The notes beneath the pieces were generated by a model. That model ran no database searches. It worked only from the letters and a program-made list of their open reading frames with translations, and was not told where the DNA came from. Made by a program: the position numbers and the translations under genes. From Cyanobacteria bacterium FACHB-471 (GTDB taxonomy: Bacteria; Cyanobacteriota; Cyanobacteriia; Elainellales; Elainellaceae): a DNA stretch of 64,000 bases. The stretch lies in NCBI GenBank assembly GCA_014695345.1, contig JACJOC010000058.1, forward strand, positions 186,001 to 250,000, read 5' to 3'. Shown in pieces: positions 9,301-18,357 of the stretch (position 1 is its first letter; the number at the start of each line of letters is the position of its first letter).

Positions 9301-9910
9301 GAAACACGTCAATAATGTCTCCCCGACGGCTCCACTGCCCCTCCGTTTCAACCAATGGCACTCGCTCATAGCCTAACCGCGCTAGCTGCTGGCTAAATTC
9401 TTCCAGGTTTAGCTCCATGCCTCGGTTCAACGTAAGGCAATAATGCTGAAATGTTTCAGTGGGCGGCAGATGAGGCTGAAGGGCGCGTTCGGTCGTGACA
9501 ATCACGATCGGGGATTGGGAGTTAGGGGTTGGGGATGGGGGGTTGGACGGTGAAGCTAAAGTCCGTTTGCCCAGTCCTTGCAGGTCGGCAAGCACCTGAA
9601 GTTGCCCCCAAGTCATTTCAGCTTCAGAGTCAAAGGGTTCGTAAGGAGAAGCCTCCGAAGTGGGGTAGAAATGCACAGTTTGCCAACCCATTGCTTCGAG
9701 TTGAGCCGTCCAGCGTCCAGCTTCTTCAAGCGTGGCAGCGATCACCAGCAGGTTGTGCTGGCGGACTTGGGCGATCGCCGAAGCAATCAACCCTTTAGGA
9801 ATGCGGGCAATGCCATTTAACACCAGAGACCGCTGCTGGCTCAGTTTGCTCAGCAGTTCGGTGGTGAGGGGCGATCGCCCCAACGCGCGAGTAATTGAAG
9901 AAAAAGCCAT
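6341..9910 (-). CDS. mfd: Transcription-repair coupling factor Mfd
   Basis: A 1189-residue SF2 translocase that displaces stalled RNA polymerase and recruits UvrA for nucleotide-excision repair. The N-terminal UvrB-homology region (residues 1-350) is followed by the RNA-polymerase-interacting CarD-like domain near residue 513 ([20 protein letters not shown]). The translocase domains follow, with Walker [10 protein letters not shown] near residue 667, motif [10 protein letters not shown] near 768, the RGRVGRAG motif VI and the TRCF C-terminal domain. Length is normal for cyanobacteria. Two low-complexity insertions, encoded by heptamer repeats at 9129-9149 and 9510-9544, fall in the N-terminal half. 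ATG at 9910 fits the family start ([14 protein letters not shown]). Confidence 0.97.
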   Translation of the reverse strand: MAFSSITRALGRSPLTTELLSKLSQQRSLVLNGIARIPKGLIASAIAQVRQHNLLVIAATLEEAGRWTAQLEAMGWQTVHFYPTSEASPYEPFDSEAEMTWGQLQVLADLQGLGKRTLASPSNPPSPTPNSQSPIVIVTTERALQPHLPPTETFQHYCLTLNRGMELNLEEFSQQLARLGYERVPLVETEGQWSRRGDIIDVFPVASELPVRLELFGDELDQIREFDPATQRSLDSITRLVLTTTDFGPMIMQGLGVGGWGLENGKEAPSQIDSRLAHYLSVEELERLESGQTIEGMRRFLGLAFKQPASLLDYLPENTLVAIDEPEQCRAHGDRWSEHAQEQWQETAVGANHDMPLPQIHRSFTDSLADLELFERLHLSELAEEGNGLNLASRPVPATPHQFAKLAETLRQERDRNFSIWLVSAQPSRSVSLLQEHDCPAQFVPNPRDYLAIDKLQGQHIPVAVKYSGLAELEGFILPTFRLVVVTDREFFGQHSLATPSYVRKRRRAASKQVDPNKLQPGDYVVHKNHGVGKFLKLESLEINHEIREYLVLQYADGLLRVAADQLSSLSRFRGAGDQVPQLNKMSNKAWEKTKSKVRKAVKKVAVDLLQLYAQRSQQEGHPYPSDMPWQEEMEDSFPYQPTTDQLKAVQDVKRDMESPRPMDRLVCGDVGFGKTEVAIRAIFKAVTAGKQVALLAPTTILTQQHYHTLKERFAPYPIQIGLLNRFRTLDERRDIQQRLSTGELDIVVGTHQLLGKGVKFRDLGLLVVDEEQRFGVNQKEKIKSLRTQVDVLTLSATPIPRTLYMALSGVREMSLITTPPPSRRPIKTHLAPLDPDMVRTAIRQELDRGGQVFYVVPRVEGIEETAGKLREMVPSARLAIAHGQMQEGELEATMLTFSNGDAEILVCTTIIESGLDIPRVNTILIEDAQRFGLSQLYQLRGRVGRAGIQAHAWLFYPKQSQLSDTARQRLRAIQEFTQLGSGYQLAVRDMEIRGVGNLLGAEQSGQMDAIGFDLYMEMLEEAIKEIRGQEIPQVDDAQIDLNLTAFIPADYIPDLDQKMSAYRAVASADSKQELTQIAADWSDRYGPIPTAALQLIRVVELKQIAKKLGFSRIKPEGKQHVVLETPMEEPAWNLLKANLPEHLQTRFVYTPGKVTVRGLAVLNADLQLENLIDWLGRMRGALPEPALV
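9129..9149. repeat. Heptamer repeat (CCCCAAC)x3 inside mfd
   Basis: Three perfect CCCCAAC units total 21 bp and so keep the reading frame. On the coding strand they read as Gly/Trp-rich residues ([10 protein letters not shown]) near Mfd residue 258. Confidence 0.9.
9510..9544. repeat. Heptamer repeat (five degenerate units) inside mfd
   Basis: The units GGGGATT, GGGAGTT, AGGGGTT, GGGGATG and GGGGGTT follow in a row on the plus strand. In Mfd they encode a Pro/Ser/Asn-rich segment ([13 protein letters not shown]) near residue 125. Confidence 0.8.
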
Positions 9911-10180
9911 ACGCCCTGGAATCGCAGTGTGGTGGAGCGTTGAAAAATCAACGTTTAAGGATGAGAGATTACCGTTTAAGAGATTAAAGATATCTCAAAA
10001 TTTACCTATCTTAACTATTCTAAAAGGCTTATCATCTGCAGTACGCCCCGGATAACACAACTCAGGTAGGGTAATCCGATTGCAGTAATTTGTCAGATTA
10101 AAATCGATGGATGTTATCTAGTCCGAAAACAGCGCTAGTTCCCTCAAACTTAATAGCAGGTCATTCCAGGCACCCTAAGC

Positions 10181-11503
10181 ATGTCTTCTGTCACCTTCGA
10201 AATTTTAATTATTTTGCTGCTGGTCATTGCCAATGGCGTATTTGCAATGTCTGAGATTGCCGTTGTTTCAGCCCGCAAAGCCCGCCTCCAAGAATTAGCC
10301 GAAGATGGGGATGCTAAAGCTCAGGCTGCCCTAGAACTGGCAAACGCTCCCAATCGTTTTCTTTCCACAGTACAGGTCGGCATTACCCTGATTGGCATCC
10401 TGGCGGGAGCTTTTGGTGGAGCAACCCTGGCAGGTAGACTAGCTCCCTACATTGGGCTGGTGCCTCTTTTAAAGAACTATAGTCAGGCGATCGCCTTTGG
10501 ACTCGTCGTTGCCATCATCACCTACCTATCCATCATCATCGGTGAACTGGTTCCTAAACGTTTGGCCCTAGCTAGCCCCGAAAAGATTGCTGCATCAGTC
10601 GCAATTCCAATGCAGTGGCTCTCAAGAATTGCCTACCCCGTAGTCTATCTGCTGACCAGTTCTACAGATTCAATCTTGCGACTGCTAGGTGCAGGTGGGG
10701 CATCAGACGAGCCCCTCGTCACCGAAGAAGAAATCAAAGTTTTGATTCGACAGGGAGCCGAAGCCGGAACCTTTGAAATTGCAGAGCAAGACATGGTAGA
10801 GCGAGTCTTTCGTCTGGGCGATCAGCATGTCGCCTCATTGATGACTCCTCGATTCGACATCACCTGGCTAGACATTAACGACTCTACCGAAGTCAATCGC
10901 CAAAAAATGATCGAGAGCCGTCATAGTCGCTTTCCGGTTTGTCAAGACAACCCTGATCACGTACTAGGCGTGGTTAACGTTACAGATTTGCTAGCCCGGA
11001 GCCTCTTAAACCGGCCCCTTGACTTAATTGACATCCTGCGACAGCCCTTATTCGTTCCTGAAAGTACCCGTGCCTTCAAGGTGTTGGAAATGTTTAAGCA
11101 GTCTGGCACTCACATTGCGCTGGTAGTTGATGAATATGGTGTAACCCAGGGAATCGTAACTCTAAATGATGTGATGGAAGTCATCATTGGAGATGTCCCT
11201 TTCGCTGACCAACCTCACGAGTCACCTGCAATTCAACGTGAAGACGGCTCCTGGCTGCTAGACGGAACATTGCCAATCGAAAAATTCAAAGAAATCTTTG
11301 AGATTGAGGAAATTCCAGGCGAAGATCGCGGCAACTTTCAAACTTTGGGGGGATTTGTAATTACTCAACTTGGGCGTATTCCCACGTCATCCGATCATTT
11401 TGAGTGGAATAATTTACGTTTAGAAGTGATGGATATGGACGGAAATCGGGTTGATAAAGTGCTAGTTATGCCGACTCAGTTCCAGGTGCAATCAAGAAAT
11501 TAA
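10181..11503 (+). CDS. CNNM/HlyC-CorC family membrane transporter
   Basis: The 440-residue protein has the standard CNNM layout. A DUF21 transmembrane domain (residues 1-190) has four hydrophobic segments, starting FEILIILLLVIANGVFAMSE. Two CBS domains follow (about 205-335; MTPRFDITWLD and VVDEYGVTQGIVTLNDVMEV). The C-terminal CorC_HlyC domain runs from about 350 to 435. The family is linked to Mg2+ or Na+ transport and acid/ion homeostasis, with CBS domains sensing adenine nucleotides. The older name hemolysin is misleading. The gene stands alone with 270 bp before it and 618 bp after it. Substrate cannot be read from sequence. Confidence 0.92.
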   Translation: MSSVTFEILIILLLVIANGVFAMSEIAVVSARKARLQELAEDGDAKAQAALELANAPNRFLSTVQVGITLIGILAGAFGGATLAGRLAPYIGLVPLLKNYSQAIAFGLVVAIITYLSIIIGELVPKRLALASPEKIAASVAIPMQWLSRIAYPVVYLLTSSTDSILRLLGAGGASDEPLVTEEEIKVLIRQGAEAGTFEIAEQDMVERVFRLGDQHVASLMTPRFDITWLDINDSTEVNRQKMIESRHSRFPVCQDNPDHVLGVVNVTDLLARSLLNRPLDLIDILRQPLFVPESTRAFKVLEMFKQSGTHIALVVDEYGVTQGIVTLNDVMEVIIGDVPFADQPHESPAIQREDGSWLLDGTLPIEKFKEIFEIEEIPGEDRGNFQTLGGFVITQLGRIPTSSDHFEWNNLRLEVMDMDGNRVDKVLVMPTQFQVQSRN

Positions 11504-12121
11504 CCTTCTTCAAATCTCTTTATAGAGTTTTGTTAAAAAACGTCGCATTGTATTAAACAAAAACGACACTAACCGTAACTCCACCGAAAACTTCATTGGA
11601 AATTCAATATTTCAGGGGTTAGCTTTACTCACTCATTTACCAAGCTGTGGGATTGTATTGGCGAAGAGCAGCTTGTCTGCATCCTGCTCAAACTTCTTGT
11701 AACTCAGCTAGGAGGAGCAACACTTAACTCTTTAGATTTCTAGAACTGAGCTAAAACCAGCTAGATTAGCTAAGCATTGTTTAGCATGACTATCTAATAA
11801 CAATTTAGAACCTGAGAAAGAAGTTGTGCGGGAGCAAAGCGCTGTAACATTCAGCTTTGGTGCCTTTAACTTTAATTCACCTCAGGTGTTTCTCTACTGG
11901 ACTTGAACCCTTTAGCCAAAGAACCTATAGAGACTTTTGGCTGTCATAAATAGAGACAACAGAATTGACTAGAGGCTACAGGGAAGCTGCCTACAGCTCG
12001 TAAGTAGCCAATTCTGGATGGAATTGAGATTGTATTTTTCAGTCTCTAACTTTTGCTGCGAAACCGCCCGTTCAAACAACGCGTTTCTTGTTGATCACTA
12101 AACCTAGTCGAGGGAGTTGCT
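11504..12121. other. Long non-coding stretch upstream of susA
   Basis: There is no credible frame, RNA gene or strong hairpin in these 618 bp. It presumably holds the susA promoter and a long leader. A GGGAG ribosome-binding site lies just before the susA ATG. Confidence 0.5.
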
Positions 12122-14545
12122 ATGTCCGAGCTGATTCAAGCGATTCTTACCAATCAGGATGAGAGAGCCGATTTACGCCAGTTTGCCAGCGAATTGAGAC
12201 AGCGCGATCAGCAATATTTGCTGAGAAATGACATCATTACCGCTTTTGCCGAGTATTGTGCCCACAACCAGAAACCTGAGCAGTTTTTTCAGTCTTCTCA
12301 TTTAGGCAAGCTCATTTATTACACACAGGAAATCATCTTAGATCAGGAAAGCTTGTGCATAATCGTTAGACCTAAAATTGCCAGTCAGGAGGTCTATCGA
12401 TTATTGGAAGATTTAACTGTAGAGTCAATGACAGTTCAAGAGTTGTTGGATCTGCGCGATCGCTTCGTTAACCGCTTCAATCCGCAAGAAGGCGATGTTT
12501 TGGAGGTTGATTTCCAGCCCTTTTATGACTATTCACCCGCCCTGCGCGATCCCAAGAACATCGGCAAAGGCGTAGAATTCCTCAATCGCTACCTTTCCAG
12601 CAAATTATTCCAAGACCCAAAGCAGTGGTTAGAGGCGCTTTACAAATTCCTCAGCCTACATAGCTGCAATGGCACTCAACTCCTGATCAACGGTCGAATT
12701 CAATCCCAACAACAACTTTCAGATCAGCTAAAACGCGCCCTGACCCTAGTTAGCAATCGCCCCCACGATGAGGCTTACGACAATTTTCGGTTTGACCTAC
12801 AAGCATTAGGATTTGAGCCAGGTTGGGGAAATACTGCAGGCCGAGTTCGTGAAACGCTGGAGATGCTCGACCAGCTTTTAGATTCGCCAGATCACCAATC
12901 CCTAGAAGCTTTCATTTCCCGCATTCCGATGGTGTTTCGGGTGGTGCTAGTCTCCCCTCATGGCTGGTTTGGGCAAGAGGGAGTCTTGGGCCGCCCCGAT
13001 ACAGGCGGTCAGGTTGTATACGTCCTTGACCAGGTAAGAAGCATTGAAAAGCAGCTCCAGCAAGACATTGCTCTAGCAGGACTAGAAGCCGAGTCCGTCC
13101 ATCCTAAGGTGATTGTCCTGACTCGCCTGATTCCCAACAGCGACGGCACGCTCTGCAACCAACGGCTGGAGAAGATTCACGGCACTCAGAACGGTTGGAT
13201 TTTGCGTGTACCCTTCCGCGAATTTAACCCCAACCTCACGCAAAATTGGATTTCCCGCTTTGAAATCTGGCCTTACCTGGAAACCTACGCCATTGACGCT
13301 GAACGAGAACTATTGGCTGAGTTTCAGGGCAAACCAGATCTGATTATTGGCAACTATTCCGATGGCAATCTGGTCGCCTTCTTGCTCGCCCGCCGCCTAA
13401 AAGTCACTCAGTGCAACGTGGCGCACGCTCTAGAAAAATCGAAATACCTGTTCAGTAACCTGTACTGGCAAGACCTGGAAGACCAGTATCACTTCTCGAT
13501 TCAGTTTACAGCTGACCTGATTGCCATGAACGCTGCCAACTTCATTATCAGCAGCACCTACCAGGAAATTGTTGGAACGCCCGACAGCGTTGGACAGTAC
13601 GAGTCTTACAAATGCTTCACGATGCCAGAGCTGTATCACGTGGTGAGCGGAATTGATCTATTCAGCCCCAAATTTAACGTGGTGCCCCCTGGCGTAAACG
13701 AAAGCTCCTACTTTCCCTACAGTCGGATGGAAGATCGGGTACCAGGCGATCGCGATCGCCTGGAAGAACTGCTCTTCACCTCAGAAGACCCTAGCAGTGT
13801 TTATGGCAAACTAGACGACCCCAGCAAACGCCCCCTGTTTTCGATGGCCCGCCTCGATCGAATCAAGAACCTCACGGGTCTAGCAGAATGCTTTGGTATG
13901 AGCAAAGCATTGCAAGAGCGGTGCAACCTGATTTTGGTGGCAGGAAAACTGCGGGCAGAGGAATCAAACGACCAGGAAGAGATCAACGAGATCCACAAAC
14001 TTTACCAAATCATCGATCAGTACAACCTGCACGGCAAAATCCGGTGGCTAGGCGTGCGTTTGCCAAAGAGCGATTCTGGGGAAATTTACCGCGTGATTGC
14101 TGATAACCGAGGCATTTTTGTTCAGCCTGCTCTGTTTGAAGCCTTTGGTCTAACCATCTTGGAAGCCATGATTTCTGGACTACCCACATTTGGAACTCGT
14201 TTTGGTGGTCCATTGGAAATTATTCAAGACAAGTACAACGGCTTCTACATCAACCCGACGTTGCCTGAAGAAATGGCTGAAATCATTCTGGATTTCATCT
14301 CCAAGTGTGACCAAAACCCTGGCTACTGGGAAGAAATTTCTAATCGCGGAATAGAGCGGGTTTACAGCACCTACACCTGGAAAATTCACACCACCAAGCT
14401 GATGTCACTCGCCAAAATCTACGGCTTCTGGAACTATACTTCGCAAGAAAACCGAGAGGATATGGTGCGCTACATTGAGATGCTGTTTCATCTGCTCTAC
14501 AAGCCCATGTCCAAGAGCTTGCTAGAAAAGCACATGCAGCGCTAG
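12122..14545 (+). CDS. susA: Sucrose synthase
   Basis: The 807-residue protein matches cyanobacterial and plant sucrose synthases in full length (about 806). It reversibly converts sucrose plus UDP or ADP to fructose and nucleotide-glucose. The N-terminal regulatory region spans about residues 1-260. The GT-B catalytic core starts at VVLVSPHGWFGQEGVLGRPD with the typical TGGQVVYVLDQ, and has the nucleotide-sugar motif QPALFEAFGLTILEAM near residue 665. LysR-like or sugar regulators are not adjacent. In cyanobacteria SusA mostly cleaves sucrose and feeds glycogen synthesis. ATG at 12122 follows a GGGAG site at normal spacing. A strong terminator follows. Confidence 0.96.
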   Translation: MSELIQAILTNQDERADLRQFASELRQRDQQYLLRNDIITAFAEYCAHNQKPEQFFQSSHLGKLIYYTQEIILDQESLCIIVRPKIASQEVYRLLEDLTVESMTVQELLDLRDRFVNRFNPQEGDVLEVDFQPFYDYSPALRDPKNIGKGVEFLNRYLSSKLFQDPKQWLEALYKFLSLHSCNGTQLLINGRIQSQQQLSDQLKRALTLVSNRPHDEAYDNFRFDLQALGFEPGWGNTAGRVRETLEMLDQLLDSPDHQSLEAFISRIPMVFRVVLVSPHGWFGQEGVLGRPDTGGQVVYVLDQVRSIEKQLQQDIALAGLEAESVHPKVIVLTRLIPNSDGTLCNQRLEKIHGTQNGWILRVPFREFNPNLTQNWISRFEIWPYLETYAIDAERELLAEFQGKPDLIIGNYSDGNLVAFLLARRLKVTQCNVAHALEKSKYLFSNLYWQDLEDQYHFSIQFTADLIAMNAANFIISSTYQEIVGTPDSVGQYESYKCFTMPELYHVVSGIDLFSPKFNVVPPGVNESSYFPYSRMEDRVPGDRDRLEELLFTSEDPSSVYGKLDDPSKRPLFSMARLDRIKNLTGLAECFGMSKALQERCNLILVAGKLRAEESNDQEEINEIHKLYQIIDQYNLHGKIRWLGVRLPKSDSGEIYRVIADNRGIFVQPALFEAFGLTILEAMISGLPTFGTRFGGPLEIIQDKYNGFYINPTLPEEMAEIILDFISKCDQNPGYWEEISNRGIERVYSTYTWKIHTTKLMSLAKIYGFWNYTSQENREDMVRYIEMLFHLLYKPMSKSLLEKHMQR

Positions 14546-14574
14546 TAGCAACAAAGACAACCAATAAAGACAAC

Positions 14575-14613
14575 AAAGAAGGGAGGCAGGACATTGTCCT
14601 GCCTCCCTTCTTT
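14575..14613. terminator. Strong terminator after susA
   Basis: A near-perfect palindrome has arm aaagaagggaggcaggaca and the complementary arm ending in cttcttt. It sits 30 bp after the susA stop and 35 bp before the end of the convergent DUF1997 gene, so it may serve both. Confidence 0.85.
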
Positions 14614-14647
14614 ATGAAACCAAGACCGACACTCTAGCGAGAAAGTT

Positions 14648-15373
14648 CTAGTCGTGCGTAGAAGTGTTTTGATTGCGGCTCCAGGGATACTTTTTGCGAG
14701 ATTTCTTAACTAAAGGTGCGTTAACGCTGGCGTGGAAATCTTCCTGAACCTTATGCGTCAGGCAGCGAGAAACCTGTCTAACAACCTGGTTGAGCAGGCG
14801 ATCGCCCGTCGATTGCACTAACGACTTCGGCAAAGCATGAATAAACCGAGGAAACTGAACATACACTTCTAAATTGAGTTCCCACACCACTTGAGTCAGC
14901 TTTGTTGAGGCATCCACCTCAGCGTTTGCCTCAACCAGTTCTAGAGCAGCCTGAAAGTCTACATCGTAGCCAGGTGCTTCATATCCAGGAATGGAAATCG
15001 TTTTGATGCGATAAACTCCCTGGTCTTGAGGCAGTAAATCTAAGCCAACTTTGGGCTCCACCTCATAACCAAATGAGCCAAACCGTCCAATGATCAGCGT
15101 ATAGCCATTCTCTCCGAGCGGCTCTGCCTTCATCGGGTGGGCACAGCGGCGAAACCAGCCATGATGTGCATCTAAATACTTGGCTACGGTCTCAGCATCA
15201 GCATACATGTCCATGCAGCCCTTGTAGTAGCCATGAAAGCAAGTCGGTTCGGCAAGGTAGGCGGACTCTTCCATAGTAGGCACATTACCATCAACCAACC
15301 CTGATGTGACGCTCAAAATAGGGTTTGAGTTCTCGATGGGCTGATGATCTGCTGAGTTGGCCTGCATAAACAT
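14648..15373 (-). CDS. DUF1997-family protein
   Basis: A 241-residue protein belonging to DUF1997 (PF09366), a family restricted largely to cyanobacteria and plastids. Recognisable blocks are CFHGYYKGCMDMYADAETVA, GYTLIIGRFGSFGYEVEPK and the C-terminal FPRFIHALPKSLVQSTGDRL. Its fold is probably SRPBCC-like, which would suggest lipid or small hydrophobic ligand binding, but no function is established. No signal peptide is present. The C-terminal tail is basic (KKSRKKYPWSRNQN). The start could also be two codons later at 15367. It converges on susA and has no operon partner. Confidence 0.85.
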   Translation of the reverse strand: MFMQANSADHQPIENSNPILSVTSGLVDGNVPTMEESAYLAEPTCFHGYYKGCMDMYADAETVAKYLDAHHGWFRRCAHPMKAEPLGENGYTLIIGRFGSFGYEVEPKVGLDLLPQDQGVYRIKTISIPGYEAPGYDVDFQAALELVEANAEVDASTKLTQVVWELNLEVYVQFPRFIHALPKSLVQSTGDRLLNQVVRQVSRCLTHKVQEDFHASVNAPLVKKSRKKYPWSRNQNTSTHD

Positions 15374-15757
15374 ACTTTCCTACAATCTCGTCTGCAATAG
15401 TGGCTATTGAATTTACTATTTGACTCGACCCGTGCCTAGATTTGGCAGAGACACAGGGGTAAACGCAAAAATCTATCTATCGAGGATTCAATTACCTAGT
15501 TCACTCAGCATATCTTTTGATCTAGAAGGCAACCATGATTGATCTACGGAAAAGATAAGGCGATATCCGGCTGTCATACTTGATCAAGATCATCGCTGTA
15601 CGTGATTTCAGGTGAATCGTTGGAGCCTAGCTTAACTTAACTACATGTTGTTGTGGCTAGATTACCCATTTCTACCTTAAAGTCCAGCAGAGATCCTGTA
15701 TCTCAGATTCATATTCATCAACTTATCAACGTTAATTCATCAACTTAAAGACAGACC
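15374..15757. other. Divergent intergenic region
   Basis: It separates the DUF1997 gene from the SDR gene and must carry both promoters. I see no repeat, RNA gene or convincing operator in it. Confidence 0.5.
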
Positions 15758-16417
15758 ATGAAAGCATTTGTAGCAGGGGCTACCGGTGAAACCGGACGGA
15801 GAATCGTGCAAGAGTTAGTTCAAAGGAATATACCCGTTCGGGCATTGGTGCGCGATTTAGAGAAGGGACGGCAGATTTTACCTGCTGAGGCTGAGCTAGT
15901 GGTGGGTGACGTGTTGCAGCTTGAGAGTTTGAAGGCAGCGATCGCCGACAGTACTGTACTCCTCTGCGCGACGGGAGCTAGCCCCAGCCTCGACCCAACC
16001 GGGCCTTATAAAGTGGATTACGAGGGCAGCAAAAACTTAGTAGATGCAGCTAAAGCGACTGGCATCGAACAGTTTGTGTTTGTTTCCTCTCTCTGCACCT
16101 CCCAGTTTCTTCATCCGCTCAATCTGTTTTGGCTAATTCTGGTGTGGAAGAAGCGGGCAGAGGAATATCTGCAAAGCAGTGGCTTGCCCTACACGATTGT
16201 GCGACCGGGAGGGCTAAAAAACGAAGACAATAGCGATCGCATCGTCATGGCAAGCGCAGATACGCTGTTCGACGGCAGCATTCCCCGCACGAAAGTAGCG
16301 CAAGTCTGCGTGGAATCGCTCTTTCAGTCTACCGCTCGCAACAAAATTGTAGAAATTGTGGCAAAACCGGAAGCGCCAGTGAAGCCATTTGAGGAGTTGT
16401 TTGCTAGCATAGCTTGA
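15758..16417 (+). CDS. Atypical SDR, NAD(P)-binding oxidoreductase-like protein
   Basis: The 219-residue protein is an atypical short-chain dehydrogenase of the NAD(P)-binding/TIC62-like group. The dinucleotide motif GATGETGRR lies at residues 8-16, followed by VRALVRDLEKG, which suits NADP(H) binding. LLCATGAS lies near 70, FVFVSSLC near 107 and the substrate-binding LPYTIVRPGGLKNED near 145. The classical YxxxK pair is not evident, as is common in atypical SDRs. Plastid relatives act at the thylakoid or envelope. The substrate is unknown. It ends 31 bp before the GH104-like gene on the same strand, suggesting an operon. Confidence 0.85.
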   Translation: MKAFVAGATGETGRRIVQELVQRNIPVRALVRDLEKGRQILPAEAELVVGDVLQLESLKAAIADSTVLLCATGASPSLDPTGPYKVDYEGSKNLVDAAKATGIEQFVFVSSLCTSQFLHPLNLFWLILVWKKRAEEYLQSSGLPYTIVRPGGLKNEDNSDRIVMASADTLFDGSIPRTKVAQVCVESLFQSTARNKIVEIVAKPEAPVKPFEELFASIA

Positions 16418-16448
16418 TTGAAATACAAGCAAAAAGGTAGCCGACTCA

Positions 16449-17159
16449 GTGCGTCCATCGCCCTCGCAAGCTTCCGAAAAGCTTTCAGCCACCGAACGGG
16501 ATCAAAACTCTGGTTCATTTTGGCACTTTCTAATTATTTTGAGCATTGTGGGCATGAGTCTGACGCTCATGTCGAAGGATTGGCAAGGGAGTTTAACTGG
16601 ACTACCCCTTGACCCCAACTGGGATGGGCATCCCATTCCTCTAGCAATGCGGGGCGGCGATCCCTATATTCGGGCGCTGATGCGAACGATTTCTGTGAGC
16701 GAGTCTAGCGACCCCCAGCCATATTCGATCATGTATGGGGGCGATCGCATTCAAGATCTCAGCAGCCACCCCGATCGTTGCATTCCAATCGTCGCTGGAC
16801 CTAACATGGGCGACTGTACAACCGCAGCAGGACGCTACCAGTTTCTCACAACTACCTGGCTGGAAAAGGCAAGAGAGTATCACTCTAAGCCCCCCGCGTT
16901 TCTATTTCGTAAAACCTATAGCTTTGCCCCAGAGTTTCAAGATGAGGTCGTTTACGACTGGCTTACCGACTCTCAAGCCTGGGGAGTTGACCTTTCAGCA
17001 TTGCTTAGGTCAGGCAATATTGAAGAAGTTCTGCAAATTCTCTCAGGCACCTGGACAAGCCTTGGCTATGGCATCGAAACTAACGCCATGACTGCCAGCC
17101 TGCCGGAGGTTTACTATGAATTACTTGAGGAAGAACTGCAAGCCACAAGGCAATTTTGA
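16449..17159 (+). CDS. GH104 (lambda lysozyme-like) muramidase, membrane anchored
   Basis: The 236-residue protein has one N-terminal hydrophobic segment (residues 24-41, FWHFLIILSIVGMSLTLM). A domain resembling the lambda endolysin R/GH104 fold follows. Key features are MRTISVSESSDP with the candidate catalytic Glu85, the downstream GGDRIQDLSSHP and the diagnostic TTAAGRYQFLTTTW. The C-terminal ILSGTWTSLGYG also corresponds to the phage enzyme. It would cleave glycan strands by lytic transglycosylation in the periplasm. The start is GTG at 16449, 31 bp after the SDR stop. No holin, spanin or phage gene is nearby, so it is more likely a cell-wall remodelling enzyme than a phage lysin. Confidence 0.8.
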   Translation: MRPSPSQASEKLSATERDQNSGSFWHFLIILSIVGMSLTLMSKDWQGSLTGLPLDPNWDGHPIPLAMRGGDPYIRALMRTISVSESSDPQPYSIMYGGDRIQDLSSHPDRCIPIVAGPNMGDCTTAAGRYQFLTTTWLEKAREYHSKPPAFLFRKTYSFAPEFQDEVVYDWLTDSQAWGVDLSALLRSGNIEEVLQILSGTWTSLGYGIETNAMTASLPEVYYELLEEELQATRQF

Positions 17160-17188
17160 CAAGACAAACTGGCAAGAGGAATAAGCCG

Positions 17189-17734
17189 TCAATCACTAAA
17201 GATCTGGGTAGGTAAGCCGTCAATACTCTTCTGATTCTTGTCGTGCCAATATTGCTCGATGCCACTATCTCCCTTCTTTTCTGCCCAATTGATCAATGTT
17301 TCTCGCTGCTGCTTAAATTCATAAAGTGGCACTCCATAACCACAGGATGTTTGAGCTGCTTCAACCGTCAGCACAATGATCTGGCGTTCGCCAGGAGTGA
17401 CATTAAACAACGGATAAAACTCCTGCCACTCCGGGTGCCTGGGACGAATCGCCTTGCCCTGCCCGTAGAGGCGCAAAATCAGTGGCTGCTCGGTGAAACT
17501 GCAAAACATAATCGTCATACGACCGTTTTCATGCAGATGAGCCGCTGTTTCATTGCCACTTCCAGTCAGATCTAGATAGGCAACAGTTTTAGAATCAATG
17601 CACCGAAAGGTATCGATGCCTTTTGGAGACAAATTTACTCGTCCTTCAGTTGGAGCTGATGCTGTGAAAAACAGCTTTTGCTCAGCAATGAATTCTTGCA
17701 AGGACGGAGTTAATTCACTGTAAAACTTAGCCAT
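17189..17734 (-). CDS. Pyridoxamine 5'-phosphate oxidase-like FMN-binding protein
   Basis: The 181-residue protein belongs to the split-barrel PNPOx-like flavoprotein superfamily. The N-terminal FFTASAPTEGRVNLSPKGID, the strand TVAYLDLTGSGNETAAHL and GRMTIMFCSFTEQPLILRLY are characteristic of the group in which FMN or F420 binds at the dimer interface. These relatives are not the true vitamin B6 enzyme, and their substrates are mostly unknown. The C-terminal tail (DGLPTQIFSD) is typical of long cyanobacterial members. It converges on the GH104 gene with 29 bp between stops. The metal sensor gene lies 47 bp upstream on the same strand, so co-transcription is possible. Confidence 0.85.
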   Translation of the reverse strand: MAKFYSELTPSLQEFIAEQKLFFTASAPTEGRVNLSPKGIDTFRCIDSKTVAYLDLTGSGNETAAHLHENGRMTIMFCSFTEQPLILRLYGQGKAIRPRHPEWQEFYPLFNVTPGERQIIVLTVEAAQTSCGYGVPLYEFKQQRETLINWAEKKGDSGIEQYWHDKNQKSIDGLPTQIFSD

Positions 17735-17781
17735 AAAAACTCAGCTATACCGAAGTCAATCCTACACTGACAGCATCAGAA

Positions 17782-18156
17782 TTACGGGAGAAACCGATCT
17801 AAAGCTGACTTTAATTCTTCAATTTCAACTTCGATATTGCCTTGTTTGGCGGCTCGTCCAACGCATTCCGTCAAATGCTCGTCTAGTATAATTCGCGCAA
17901 CCCGATCTAATCCTCCACGCACAGCGGCAATTTGCACTAACACATCTGGACAGGGGCGGCTCTCTTGCACCATGACCTTGATGCCGCGAATGTGCCCTTC
18001 AATGCGTGAGAGCCGATTAATAATCCGCCGTAAGGACTCTTGACTGTGAACGTGGGGATGGTTGGGCTGGTCTTCGTGAGCATGATCGGCATGGGAATGG
18101 TCGATCGCTGAATGCAAAGGTAACTCAGAAGCTGCCATGGTGGTACGATTGTTCAC
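17782..18156 (-). CDS. inrS: CsoR/RcnR-family metal sensor, InrS-like
   Basis: The 124-residue protein is a CsoR/RcnR (DUF156) repressor. The four-helix core begins at SLRRIINRLSRIEGHIRGIK. Cys69, His94 and Cys98, together with His37, match in spacing (32, 25 and 4 residues) the Ni(II)-binding set of Synechocystis InrS (His21, Cys53, His78, Cys82). The N-terminal 37 residues are His-rich (HSHADHAHEDQPNHPHVH), also suited to Ni. InrS represses a nickel exporter and releases DNA when Ni binds. No exporter gene is adjacent here, so the target must lie elsewhere. A copper or cobalt role cannot be excluded. Confidence 0.82.
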   Translation of the reverse strand: MNNRTTMAASELPLHSAIDHSHADHAHEDQPNHPHVHSQESLRRIINRLSRIEGHIRGIKVMVQESRPCPDVLVQIAAVRGGLDRVARIILDEHLTECVGRAAKQGNIEVEIEELKSALDRFLP

Positions 18157-18172
18157 GTTTTCTCGATTCTAT

Positions 18173-18202
18173 CCTAGTGCAGCTTCAACAAGGCCGCACT
18201 AG
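18173..18202. promoter_or_regulatory. Inverted repeat upstream of the InrS-like gene
   Basis: CTAGTGC at 18174-18180 and GCACTAG at 18196-18202 form a 7-bp inverted repeat with a 15-bp gap. It lies about 20-45 bp upstream of the InrS-like start and could be an operator. The evidence is the repeat alone. Confidence 0.3.
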
Positions 18203-18311
18203 ACACGGGTTTTCAGCTGGGTTCAAAATTATTCTCTCACACCTATTTCCTACAGACTGGACAACACAATAGCTAGAATTTGACTAGATAGAGCGACTCA
18301 TAAGCGATAAG

Positions 18312-18357
18312 GGTGCGTTTTCGGGGGAACTGGTACTGCAATTCCGCTAAACGCACC
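18312..18357 (+). promoter_or_regulatory. Stem-loop in the hhoA leader
   Basis: GGTGCGTTT (18312-18320) pairs with AAACGCACC (18349-18357). It lies about 120 bp before the hhoA start. The GGTGCGTT/AACGCACC stem also resembles dispersed cyanobacterial hairpins, so it may be a repeat rather than a regulator. Confidence 0.4.

Noticed and set aside
16449..17159. Prophage lysis cassette
   Set aside because: Only a lysozyme-like gene is present; no holin, spanin, structural or integrase genes occur, and the protein has its own membrane anchor.
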